This document shows positions 31,917 to 39,366 of a stretch of DNA of 64,000 nucleotides, in pieces (position 1 is the first letter of the stretch; each line of letters begins with the position of its first letter). The notes beneath the pieces are model-generated. The model was not told the DNA's origin. It did not search any database and saw only the letters and a program-made list of their open reading frames with translations. The stretch lies in assembly GCA_002373505.1 (NCBI GenBank), contig DFKE01000012.1, positions 339,347-403,346 on the forward strand, given 5' to 3'. The stretch is from Bacteroidales bacterium UBA3653. Its GTDB lineage: Bacteria; Bacteroidota; Bacteroidia; Bacteroidales; Paludibacteraceae. A program made the translations under genes and the position numbers.

Positions 31917-33098
31917 TTCAACGTGGAATATCTTGGCGTTCTCGTTGGGTTTGAGTATTTCCGTGAGGTGCTGACGGTCGGTGTCGGTGATGAAGATCTG
32001 TCCGAACTCCTCTCCTTGCACCATGTTTACAATCCGTTCCACCCGTTCCCCGTCCAACCGGTCGAAAATATCGTCCAGCAGCAAGATCGGCTTACTGAAG
32101 GCTGAAGGCTGATGGCTGATAGCCCCTAAGTACAAAGCCTGTGCCAATTTCATGGCAAGAATGAAAGTGCGTTGCTGCCCCTGGCTGCCTACTTGCTTCA
32201 ACGGCCACTCGCCCAACTTCATCTCCAAATCGTCTTTGTGTACCCCTTGCGATGTCCAGCCTAATATCAAATCCCGCTGTCTTGTCCGCACATACGCCTC
32301 GCGCAAATCCCTGTCCTGCAACTGGCTTACATACTGCAATCCCGGAACCTCCGGACCTTCCGGATTGTCCGGATTGTCCGTTTCGGTCGCATTCTTGCGG
32401 CCGGAGATACGCCGGTACACCTCCTCGAAATACGGCTGAAACGCCTCAAAGAACTCTGTCCTTGCCTTGAAAATATACTCCGCCGGCTCCACCATCTGCC
32501 ACTCCAGCACTTCTAATAAATCGTCCGGTGGCGCAGCCGCCTCGGCGTACTGTTTCAATAGCGCATTCCGCTGTTTGAGCAGGGCATTGTAGCGTGTGAG
32601 CGAATCAAGATATTTGCGGTCGGACTGGCTGATAACAACATCCATGAAACGCCTTCTCTCGTCCGACCCTTCGTCGATCAACTGCTGGTCCGCAGGCGAA
32701 ATCATTACCAGCGGAATAAGCCCTATATGGTCAATCAGACGCGGATAGTCTTTCTTGTCTCGCCGGAACTGTTTCTTCACACCCTTACGCAACCCGCAAG
32801 AGATGGTCATCAGACCATCCTCCGAAAGCGGCTTTGAGTCCTGTAAGGACGGTCTTTCGACTTTCGACTTTGTACTATACACTCCCTGCACCATCGCCAT
32901 TTCCTCTCCGTGGGTGATGTTCAGGCTGTCCTGACTCGTGAATGCCGACTTGGCAAAACTCAGCAGATAGATTGCGTCAAGGACGTTGGTCTTCCCTTGT
33001 CCGTTGAGGCCTACGAAACAGTTGAGCTTGGGTGCGAACTCCAAACTCGCCTCGCGGATATTGCGATAGTTGAGTATATTGAGAGACTGTAGAATCAT
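31896..33098 (-). CDS. recF: DNA replication and repair protein RecF
   Basis: 400 aa from ATG at 33098; the preceding in-frame codons lie within a hairpin. SMC-like ATPase that helps load RecA at gaps. Walker A is GLNGQGKTN (about residue 30), the ABC-like signature is SQGQQRTFILAMKLA, and Walker B is LLLDDIFDRLD. Two heptad arrays are inserted in frame. YSTKSKVERPSLQDSKPLSEDG lies in a hairpin of the N-domain. SHQPSAFS lies just before Walker B. Both sit in loops, so the ATPase core is intact. It lies between the GHL10 and NtrC-like genes. Confidence 0.95.
   Translation of the reverse strand: MILQSLNILNYRNIREASLEFAPKLNCFVGLNGQGKTNVLDAIYLLSFAKSAFTSQDSLNITHGEEMAMVQGVYSTKSKVERPSLQDSKPLSEDGLMTISCGLRKGVKKQFRRDKKDYPRLIDHIGLIPLVMISPADQQLIDEGSDERRRFMDVVISQSDRKYLDSLTRYNALLKQRNALLKQYAEAAAPPDDLLEVLEWQMVEPAEYIFKARTEFFEAFQPYFEEVYRRISGRKNATETDNPDNPEGPEVPGLQYVSQLQDRDLREAYVRTRQRDLILGWTSQGVHKDDLEMKLGEWPLKQVGSQGQQRTFILAMKLAQALYLGAISHQPSAFSKPILLLDDIFDRLDGERVERIVNMVQGEEFGQIFITDTDRQHLTEILKPNENAKIFHVEGGRVDS
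32095..32125. repeat. heptad array, CTGANNN type, inside recF
   Basis: CTGA followed by AGG, AGG, TGG, TAG; encodes SHQPSAFS before the Walker B motif. Confidence 0.88.
32853..32878. repeat. heptad array, CTTTCGA type, inside recF
   Basis: About four units (CTTTCGA, CTTTCGA, CTTTGTA, CTATACA); encodes STKSKVE in the N-domain. Confidence 0.8.
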
Positions 33099-33107
33099 TC
33101 TTCTGGA

Positions 33108-33127
33108 ATCCGCCAAGTTTGGCGGAT
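33108..33127. repeat. hairpin between the NtrC-like and recF genes
   Basis: Perfect 9-bp arms ATCCGCCAA / TTGGCGGAT around a 2-base centre. A near copy lies at 35743-35762. Confidence 0.75.
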
Positions 33128-33128
33128 A

Positions 33129-34310
33129 TTATGCATAAGCCTCCACATCCTCCTTGGTTATCTTCGCTCCGGCAAGGATTATTAGCCGTTCCACGACATT
33201 GCGCAACTGACGTATGTTTCCTGTCCATTGCTTGCCTTGCAGCGCCTTGATCGCCTCGGGCTCGAAACTCTTGAGCGCTATTCCTTGTTCCGCGCATATC
33301 TGATCCGCAAAATAGTCCACCAGCAGCGGAATGTCCTCCAGCCGCTCGTTGAGCGACGGTACATGAATTGGTATGACGTTCAACCGGTGGAAAAGATCCT
33401 CGCGGAAATTGCCTTCCGCAATCTCTTTCTGCAAGTCTTTGTTCGTCGCCGCCAGCACGCGAACATTCACTTTGATGGCTTTGTCCGATCCTACCCGCGT
33501 GATCTCGCTCTCCTGCAACGCACGCAGCACTTTGGTCTGCGCAGCCAGACTCATGTCACCGATCTCATCCAGAAACAGAGTCCCTCCGTCGGCTTGTTCG
33601 AACTTGCCCGCGCGGTCTTTGACTGCACCCGTGAACGATCCTTTCATATGTCCGAAAAGCTCGCTCTCTATCAACTCGCTCGGGATGGCGGCGCAATTGA
33701 CCTCTACCATAGGACCGTTGGCGCGAGCGGAGAGGGAGTGAATCATATGTGCCACTACTTCTTTTCCCGTGCCGTTAGGACCGGTGATGAGTACACGGGC
33801 TTCCGTCGGTGCTACCTTATCTATTATTTCGCGCACACGGGTGATAGCCGCGCTCTGACCGATCATCTGAAACCCCTTCGCTGCTACTTTCTTCCGCAAC
33901 TGCTTCGTCTCCTGACGCAGCGATTTGGACTCTAATGCGTTCTTGGTCGTGATCAGAATGCGGTTGAGGTCAAGCGGCTTGAGCAGAAAATCATACGCAC
34001 CCATCTTGAGCGCCTGCACCGCCGTCTCTATATCCCCGTGACCCGTAATCATCACCACAGGACAGTCGGTACTCTCAAACGAATCTGAATTCTGAATTCT
34101 GAATTCTGAAATCTTAGAAAGCACCTCCATCCCGTCCATCTCTGGCATTTTGATGTCGGAGAAGATCAGATCATAAGCCTTCGCCTGAGCCATTTCCAGA
34201 CCCTGCTTGCCGTTCTCGGCTACGTCCACTTCATGCCCTTCGTCCGCAAGAATCTCACGCAGCGTGTTGCGGATACCACGCTCATCATCTATGATTAAAA
34301 GTTTTGCCAT
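33129..34310 (-). CDS. NtrC-type sigma-54 response regulator without a DNA-binding domain
   Basis: 393 aa. A receiver domain (residues 1-130) with phospho-site DIKMPEMDG is followed by an AAA+ sigma-54 domain: Walker A GPNGTGKE, GSFTGA (sigma-54 loop), Walker B GTLFLDEIG. The protein ends at KDVEAYA, just after the AAA+ domain, so the usual C-terminal Fis-type HTH is absent. It may act without binding enhancer DNA. A heptad array is inserted in the receiver (RIQNSDSFEST) between helix 3 and strand 4. Promoter at 34332. Confidence 0.9.
   Translation of the reverse strand: MAKLLIIDDERGIRNTLREILADEGHEVDVAENGKQGLEMAQAKAYDLIFSDIKMPEMDGMEVLSKISEFRIQNSDSFESTDCPVVMITGHGDIETAVQALKMGAYDFLLKPLDLNRILITTKNALESKSLRQETKQLRKKVAAKGFQMIGQSAAITRVREIIDKVAPTEARVLITGPNGTGKEVVAHMIHSLSARANGPMVEVNCAAIPSELIESELFGHMKGSFTGAVKDRAGKFEQADGGTLFLDEIGDMSLAAQTKVLRALQESEITRVGSDKAIKVNVRVLAATNKDLQKEIAEGNFREDLFHRLNVIPIHVPSLNERLEDIPLLVDYFADQICAEQGIALKSFEPEAIKALQGKQWTGNIRQLRNVVERLIILAGAKITKEDVEAYA
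34082..34113. repeat. heptad array, ATTCTGA type, inside the NtrC-like gene
   Basis: Four units (AATCTGA, then three ATTCTGA) inserted in frame within the receiver-domain coding region. Confidence 0.88.
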
Positions 34311-34331
34311 GGCAAATTACAAATTTGGGTG

Positions 34332-34363
34332 CAAATTTACGACAATTTTTTTAAATATGCAAA
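34332..34363 (-). promoter_or_regulatory. promoter of the NtrC-like/recF/GHL10 genes
   Basis: -33 TTGCATA and -7 TAAATTTG on the minus strand, divergent from the promoter at 34398. Confidence 0.78.
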
Positions 34364-34397
34364 CAATTGCGTATTTTTGTGAAAAAAAGCAAAATTA

Positions 34398-34429
34398 TTT
34401 GCGCATATCAAAAAAATATAGTACCTTTG
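34398..34429 (+). promoter_or_regulatory. promoter of the 414-aa secreted protein gene
   Basis: -33 TTTGCGCATA and -7 TACCTTTG on the plus strand, about 55 bases upstream of ATG. Confidence 0.82.
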
Positions 34430-34484
34430 TCCCGCAAATGGTTTTAACCAATTTTTTTATTTAACAATTAAATCTTTTTAAGTT

Positions 34485-35729
34485 ATGAAGAAATTTTTCT
34501 CTTTTGTTGCTGCTGCTTTGGTGGCAATGACAATGAATGCTCAGGCAATCTCTGTTGCAGACGCTATTACCGAAGGTATGAAGTTGGATTCGATGGGTGT
34601 ATCTGAGGCAGTGTACACCGTTGAAGGTTATGTTATCAACGCGTATTCGTTCAGCACGCAATACATGAATCAAAGTTGGTTCATGGCTGATGCTGCTGAT
34701 GCTACAGAGTCTGACTTTGAGGCTTACAACTGCTTCCCTATCGAGGGTAACGACACACTGAAGGTGCTGAATGGTGACAAGGTATCGGTTACCGGTAAAC
34801 TGAAAAAGTACTACAACAAGAATGCCAAGAAGTACATCATCGAGATTGAGAAGGGTAATGCTGCGTTCATTAGCAAAGTTGATGGTGACCACACTGTTCA
34901 AACCGGAGTAGAGGTGATTACAATCGCTGAGGCTCTGGAAATTGGTAACGAACTGGCAAGTGGTGCTGCTACAGAGAAAATGTATCAACTCACAGGTGTC
35001 ATTACCGCTCTCACGAATAATAAGGGTGTCGCTAACGAAGATGGTGGCTATGCTCAGTACAATGGCTCTCAAAACTTCTGGCTGGCTCCGGAAGGAAGTG
35101 AAGCAACCAGCAATGCTGATGGCGCATTCTTTGTTTACGCAGGTGTTGGTGAGGAGCAACTTTACATTGGTTACAAAGTTTCTTTGACCGTTTCTATCAA
35201 GAACTACAACGGTATGATTGAGAACGGTAACTCGAAACCGAAAGTTACTATCCTGGAGAAGGCCGCTATACAAATGGATACTCTCACTGTAACCGAGGCT
35301 GTTGAGGAGGCCATGAAATTGGGTGACAATGAGACATCTACCAAATCATATGCAGTAGTCGGATATTTCGCTAAATTCGCAAGCAAAGGCGAATATAGCA
35401 CGCAGTTCAAGAATGTGTCGTTCTATATGACAGATGATGCAACCTCTACCTATGGAGATTTGAAATGCTATCAATGTTCAATTTCTGAGGCCGAAGGCAC
35501 CGCACTTGTACAGGGTGACCGCGTTATGGTAGTAGGTAAGTTGACCAACAACTTCTACAACGACAAGAACTCGGCTCAAATTGCTAAAGGTACTGTTTCT
35601 GTTCAGTGGAAAGCGGCTATCGAGAACATTATTCTCACCGAGAAAGTGGACAAAGTGATTGTTGACGGCGTTCTCTATATCGTTCGCGACGGCAAACTCT
35701 TCAACCTCCAAGGCGCCCAAGTCCGCTAA
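34485..35729 (+). CDS. secreted protein with three OB-like repeats and IENT-type tail
   Basis: 414 aa. Signal peptide (MKKFFSFVAAALVAMTMNAQ). Three similar ~100-residue segments begin at ISVADAITEGMKLDS, ITIAEALEIGNELAS and LTVTEAVEEAMKLGD. Each continues with a Y.V.GYV/T or VVGYFAKF strand and an NGDKVSVTGKL-like end, suggesting tandem OB-fold domains; the fold is my inference. The tail IENIILTEKVDKVIVDGVLYIVRDGKLFNLQG matches the tails of three other secreted proteins here. It is monocistronic with two terminator hairpins. Function unknown. Confidence 0.72.
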   Translation: MKKFFSFVAAALVAMTMNAQAISVADAITEGMKLDSMGVSEAVYTVEGYVINAYSFSTQYMNQSWFMADAADATESDFEAYNCFPIEGNDTLKVLNGDKVSVTGKLKKYYNKNAKKYIIEIEKGNAAFISKVDGDHTVQTGVEVITIAEALEIGNELASGAATEKMYQLTGVITALTNNKGVANEDGGYAQYNGSQNFWLAPEGSEATSNADGAFFVYAGVGEEQLYIGYKVSLTVSIKNYNGMIENGNSKPKVTILEKAAIQMDTLTVTEAVEEAMKLGDNETSTKSYAVVGYFAKFASKGEYSTQFKNVSFYMTDDATSTYGDLKCYQCSISEAEGTALVQGDRVMVVGKLTNNFYNDKNSAQIAKGTVSVQWKAAIENIILTEKVDKVIVDGVLYIVRDGKLFNLQGAQVR

Positions 35730-35742
35730 TAACCTAAAATGT

Positions 35743-35762
35743 ATCCGCCACATTTGGCGGAT
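35743..35762 (+). repeat. hairpin repeat ATCCGCCA / TGGCGGAT
   Basis: 20-base inverted repeat after the 414-aa gene, almost identical to the hairpin at 33108. Confidence 0.75.
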
Positions 35763-35768
35763 CCCAAA

Positions 35769-35799
35769 GAGGGACGCAACCACGCGTCCCTCTTTTTTT
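35769..35799 (+). terminator. terminator of the 414-aa secreted protein gene
   Basis: Stem GAGGGACGC / GCGTCCCTC with a short loop, followed by T7. Confidence 0.9.
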
Positions 35800-36147
35800 C
35801 ATATCTTTTCTCCCTCCCTTGAGGGTGAAGGGCTTTGCCCGATTGAGCGTCCGGTGGACGGTCATAGAACCTTTTGGGGTGGGGTTAGTTTGTTAGTTTG
35901 TTTCTTTCTCTTTTCTCCCTCCCCCTGAGGGGAGGGCCGGGGTGGGGTTTGTTTGTTTGTTTGTTTGTTTGTTTAAGGTCGGAATAGACTCATTACCAAA
36001 GGATAACCCAAGGATTCCCCAAGGATAACCCAAGGATAGACGCCATTTTTTGCATTTTTAACGCATATACTATATATACGTAGTATATATACTTTTTTAC
36101 CTCCCTTTACCCGTTCAAAATGCAAACTCTACTTTACAAAGAAACTT
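35800..36147. other. intergenic region with G-rich hairpins and tandem repeats
   Basis: 348 bases, no gene. It holds G-rich hairpin repeats (35815, 35918), a GTTT tetramer run (35949-35977), four tandem 11-mers (35999-36042) and a short TATATACG palindrome near 36064. Confidence 0.6.
35999..36042. repeat. 11-base tandem repeat, four units
   Basis: AAGGATAACCC, AAGGATTCCCC, AAGGATAACCC, AAGGATAGACG. Four units, like the heptad arrays. Confidence 0.88.
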
Positions 36148-36174
36148 TTGGAGTTAAAAAAGTTTCCAAGTTTC

Positions 36175-36205
36175 TTGCACATGTCGAAAAAATATAGTAA
36201 TTTTG
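36175..36205 (+). promoter_or_regulatory. promoter of the TetR-family gene
   Basis: -33 TTGCACAT and -7 TAATTTTG on the plus strand, about 20 bases upstream of the ATG at 36226. Confidence 0.78.
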
Positions 36206-36225
36206 TGCGCTTTTTTGCGAATAAT

Positions 36226-36825
36226 ATGGCAGAAGATCAAAAAACTCATATTATCAAGACAGCCGGCGAGATGTTTTTTCGCCTGGGAATACGTAGTGTG
36301 TCTATTGACGATATTTGCCACGAATTAGGCATGTCCAAAAAGACATTCTATGTCTATTTCGCCTCCAAGGACGAACTCGTGGCACAATTATTGCATGCAA
36401 ATGTTGCTTATATCGCCTCCAAAATGGAGGAACTGCTTCAAATGCGGGATTTCCGGAAACTGGTGGTGCGCTTCCTGAAGCACCAGGAAACGGAGAAAAA
36501 CGACGTGCGGCGCGTACCGCAGCTGGTGTACGACCTCAAGAAATACTACCCCCGCCAGTTCGCAGAGTTCCAGGAGGAGTGCTTCAAGACGCAGAAGGAA
36601 TATATCATGGCGTATCTGGAGCAAGGGCAGCAGGAAGGTCTCGTACGCGCGAACCTTAATATTGAATTGACAGCGGTTCTTTTTGCGAAGATACATAGCG
36701 ATGCCATCAATGATTTTGAGGTGATAGAAGGTCACGGTCACAACATGCACCAGTTAGGGCATACGGCGATGGATATTTTCGTCCGCGGCGTCCTCAGCGA
36801 AGAAGGAATGAAACTCTATAATTGA
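36226..36825 (+). CDS. TetR-family regulator of the efflux operon
   Basis: 199 aa from ATG at 36226; upstream in-frame codons lie within the promoter. The HTH (RLGIRSVSIDDICHELGMSKKTFYVYFASKDELV) is the canonical TetR N-domain. The C-terminal ligand-binding domain is helical and unnamed. It is immediately upstream of the tolC/RND genes on the same strand, so it is the probable local repressor of the efflux system. An octad array of CGTAAT type fills the gap to the next gene. Confidence 0.9.
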   Translation: MAEDQKTHIIKTAGEMFFRLGIRSVSIDDICHELGMSKKTFYVYFASKDELVAQLLHANVAYIASKMEELLQMRDFRKLVVRFLKHQETEKNDVRRVPQLVYDLKKYYPRQFAEFQEECFKTQKEYIMAYLEQGQQEGLVRANLNIELTAVLFAKIHSDAINDFEVIEGHGHNMHQLGHTAMDIFVRGVLSEEGMKLYN

Positions 36826-36828
36826 AAT

Positions 36829-36880
36829 GACGTCATTACGCATTACGCCCTTTCGCATTACGTAATCCCGTTATTACGAA
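36829..36880. repeat. octad/heptad array, CGTNATTA type
   Basis: About six units (CGTCATTA, CGCATTA, CGCCCTTT, CGCATTA, CGTAATCC, CGTTATTA) between the tetR and tolC-like genes. Confidence 0.75.
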
Positions 36881-36898
36881 AAAAAATAAAACAAGAAT

Positions 36899-38245
36899 AT
36901 GAAGAAACAATTATTAGTATTGATTGCAGCAGTAGCATTGAGTTCGAGCCTGATGGCGGAGGACCATGTGATGGCTGCGACGAAAAGTCATCAGCCCCAG
37001 GACACCTCGTCCGTGCCCTCAACGCTCAATCTGAGTCTCCGCGAGGCGCAGGCATACGCGGTGCAACAGAACCGGACGTTGAGAAACGCCTCTCTTGCCG
37101 TACAGGAAGCGTACGCGCAGCGGTGGCAGACGATAGCCGCCATGCTTCCGCAGGTAGATGGAAGTTACAGCTACAGCAACTATCTGGGTTATTCGGCATC
37201 GATGTCCACGGCGATGGGTGCGTTCAAGATCAACATGCCGAACGTCGGCGCCCTCGGTTTGACCGCAGCGGTAGGTCTCAACGGACAAGGTATTGTTGGG
37301 GCGCTGCTTAACAATATCGCCATCGACATGAAAAAGATTGCACTGGAGAAGAGCGAGGTTGAGCTCCGCAGCAGTGTGATGAGTGCTTATGTCTCCGTTC
37401 TTGCGCTCCAGAGCATTTCAAACCTCTTGGATTCCAGTTTGGTGAATATCCAGGACTTGGAGCAGATGACGCAGAATGCGGTCAATGTAGGAGCCGCCGA
37501 GCAGACGACAGCAGACCAGATCCGCGTGCGTGTGAACACGCTCAAGAACTCAATCAACACCCAGAAACGCAATATAGAACTGGCAAATAACAGCCTCAAA
37601 GTGCTGCTGGACGTGCCGGTGGAGACCGAACTGGTACTGACGGAGGACATCGACGATGTGCTTTCGCCCGAACGGGTCATCAACCTTCTGGCGGAGAATT
37701 TCAATATAGAAAACAACCTCAATTATCAGTTGCTGAAGAAGCAGACCGAGCTCGCCAAGCGCAACGTACACATGGCAGGATGGGCTTACGGTCCGACCAT
37801 CGCGCTGGCGTACAACTACACGAACCAGCAGTACTACGGCGAGGGCGGTATGCGTATGACGCCGCCGAACGTGATTCAAGTGTCCGTCAAAATGCCGCTG
37901 TGGTCGTCAGGAAAGCGTGCAGCTGGCGTGGTAGAAAAGAAAATCGCGTACGAAGAGGCAAAAAACACCCTCTCGGAAACAACAGACAATCTGGCTATCC
38001 AATACCGCCAGCTGTGCTTCAACCTCACCAACGCGTATGAGACCTATACGAACGAGAAAGATAATATAGAAGTGGCACGGCGCGTGTTCGCCTCCGCTAC
38101 GGAGAAATACAAATACGGCGCCAGCAGCAATATGGAGCTGACGAACGCTTCCAATGACCTGATTAACGCCCAGAGCAGTTATGTGGAGGCAATGCTGAAC
38201 CTCGTCAGCGCCCAAGCGGATCTGGAAGAGTTCCTCAATAAATAA
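36899..38245 (+). CDS. TolC-family outer-membrane efflux channel
   Basis: 448 aa. Signal peptide (MKKQLLVLIAAVALSSSLMA). The two OEP-type halves begin LNLSLREAQAYAVQQNRTLRNAS and NYQLLKKQTELAKRNVHMAGWAYGP, each a helical hairpin followed by beta-strands. TolC-like trimers form the exit duct of tripartite pumps. It is followed by an adaptor and an RND pump gene, giving a complete export system. No internal repeats. Confidence 0.93.
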   Translation: MKKQLLVLIAAVALSSSLMAEDHVMAATKSHQPQDTSSVPSTLNLSLREAQAYAVQQNRTLRNASLAVQEAYAQRWQTIAAMLPQVDGSYSYSNYLGYSASMSTAMGAFKINMPNVGALGLTAAVGLNGQGIVGALLNNIAIDMKKIALEKSEVELRSSVMSAYVSVLALQSISNLLDSSLVNIQDLEQMTQNAVNVGAAEQTTADQIRVRVNTLKNSINTQKRNIELANNSLKVLLDVPVETELVLTEDIDDVLSPERVINLLAENFNIENNLNYQLLKKQTELAKRNVHMAGWAYGPTIALAYNYTNQQYYGEGGMRMTPPNVIQVSVKMPLWSSGKRAAGVVEKKIAYEEAKNTLSETTDNLAIQYRQLCFNLTNAYETYTNEKDNIEVARRVFASATEKYKYGASSNMELTNASNDLINAQSSYVEAMLNLVSAQADLEEFLNK

Positions 38246-38250
38246 GCCCT

Positions 38251-38298
38251 CGAAATCTCGTAATATCGAAATATCGTAATCCCGTAATCCCGAAAATA
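38251..38298. repeat. octad array, CGTAATNN type, six units
   Basis: CGAAATCT, CGTAATAT, CGAAATAT, CGTAATCC, CGTAATCC, CGAAAATA between tolC-like and adaptor genes. Confidence 0.85.
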
Positions 38299-38312
38299 AT
38301 CCAATAACAAAT

Positions 38313-39320
38313 ATGAAAAAGAATATTCTTTACATTTTTGCCGCACTTGCTTTGATTAGCTGTGGCAGCAAAGAAACCTCCGTTGCAGAAGAGGAAGAGC
38401 GCGTGGAGCAAGTGCGCACGGTCGTTCTGCAACCGCGTGAGATTGAGCGCGAAATCTCTGTCTCAACTAACCTGCAAGGTTATCTGACCCAGAATGTGGC
38501 TCCTTCGCTCACCGGTAAGATCGAACATATCTACCGCGAGGTGGGAGACCGTGTGGCAAGCGGAGACGACTTGGTGCGCATGGACCAGACACAGTACAAG
38601 ACAACTAAGATCTCTATGACAAATCTGGAGATCGAGAAGAACCGTGTGGAGCAACTGCTCAAGACCGGATCGGCTACGCAACAGCAGTACGACCAGATTA
38701 TGATGCAGTATAAGTCCACCAAAGAGCAGTTGGAGTTTCTGGAGCAGAACACATATGTCAAAGCGCCTTTCTCCGGTGTCATCTCTGCGAAGACCTACGA
38801 GGACGGCGAGCTCTACGGAGGTCAGCCTATCCTGGTACTCACACAGATAGACAAACTGAAAGCGCTGGTAGCTGTTCCGGAGACCTATTTCCCGCTCCTC
38901 AAAAAAGGAATGAAACTGACGCTGACTTCGGAGATTTATCCGAACAAGGTATTCCCTGCTACGGTAGAGATCGTTTATCCGACTATTGACCCCTCCAGCC
39001 ACACTTTCCAATGCAAGATCGTTATTCCGAACGGTAGCAACCTGCTTCGTCCGGGTATGTACGTTACGACCACAATCGGTCTGGGAAAAGCGAATGCCAT
39101 CGTGGTGCCTTACCAGAGCGTGGAGAAACTCGTCGGTGCGAATGACCGTTACGTCTTCATCGTGGAGGACGGCCGCGCAAAACGTATAGCGGTTACTCTC
39201 GGTCAGCGCTTCGATCAGGATATAGAGATCATCGCTCCGGAGATCAAAGAGGGCGTGGAATTCGTCACCACTGGCCAACACAAACTCGTGGACGGCGTGA
39301 AAGTAAATGTAGTGGAATAA
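38313..39320 (+). CDS. RND efflux periplasmic adaptor
   Basis: 335 aa, lipoprotein signal with cysteine at FAALALISCGSK. Membrane-fusion-protein pattern: TSNLQGYLTQNVAPSLTGKIEHIYREVGDRVASGDDLVRMDQ (lipoyl half), a short coiled hairpin, APFSGVISAKTYEDGELYGG (second lipoyl half), and a beta-barrel to membrane-proximal part. It bridges the inner-membrane pump and the TolC channel. The gene order is tolC, adaptor, pump. Confidence 0.93.
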   Translation: MKKNILYIFAALALISCGSKETSVAEEEERVEQVRTVVLQPREIEREISVSTNLQGYLTQNVAPSLTGKIEHIYREVGDRVASGDDLVRMDQTQYKTTKISMTNLEIEKNRVEQLLKTGSATQQQYDQIMMQYKSTKEQLEFLEQNTYVKAPFSGVISAKTYEDGELYGGQPILVLTQIDKLKALVAVPETYFPLLKKGMKLTLTSEIYPNKVFPATVEIVYPTIDPSSHTFQCKIVIPNGSNLLRPGMYVTTTIGLGKANAIVVPYQSVEKLVGANDRYVFIVEDGRAKRIAVTLGQRFDQDIEIIAPEIKEGVEFVTTGQHKLVDGVKVNVVE

Positions 39321-39324
39321 CTTT

Positions 39325-39356
39325 CGTAATTACGTATTACGTAATCACGTCATTAC
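39325..39356. repeat. octad array, CGTAATTA type, four units
   Basis: CGTAATTA, CGTATTA, CGTAATCA, CGTCATTA, directly upstream of the RND pump gene start. Confidence 0.83.
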
Positions 39357-39366
39357 TGAAAAGAAT

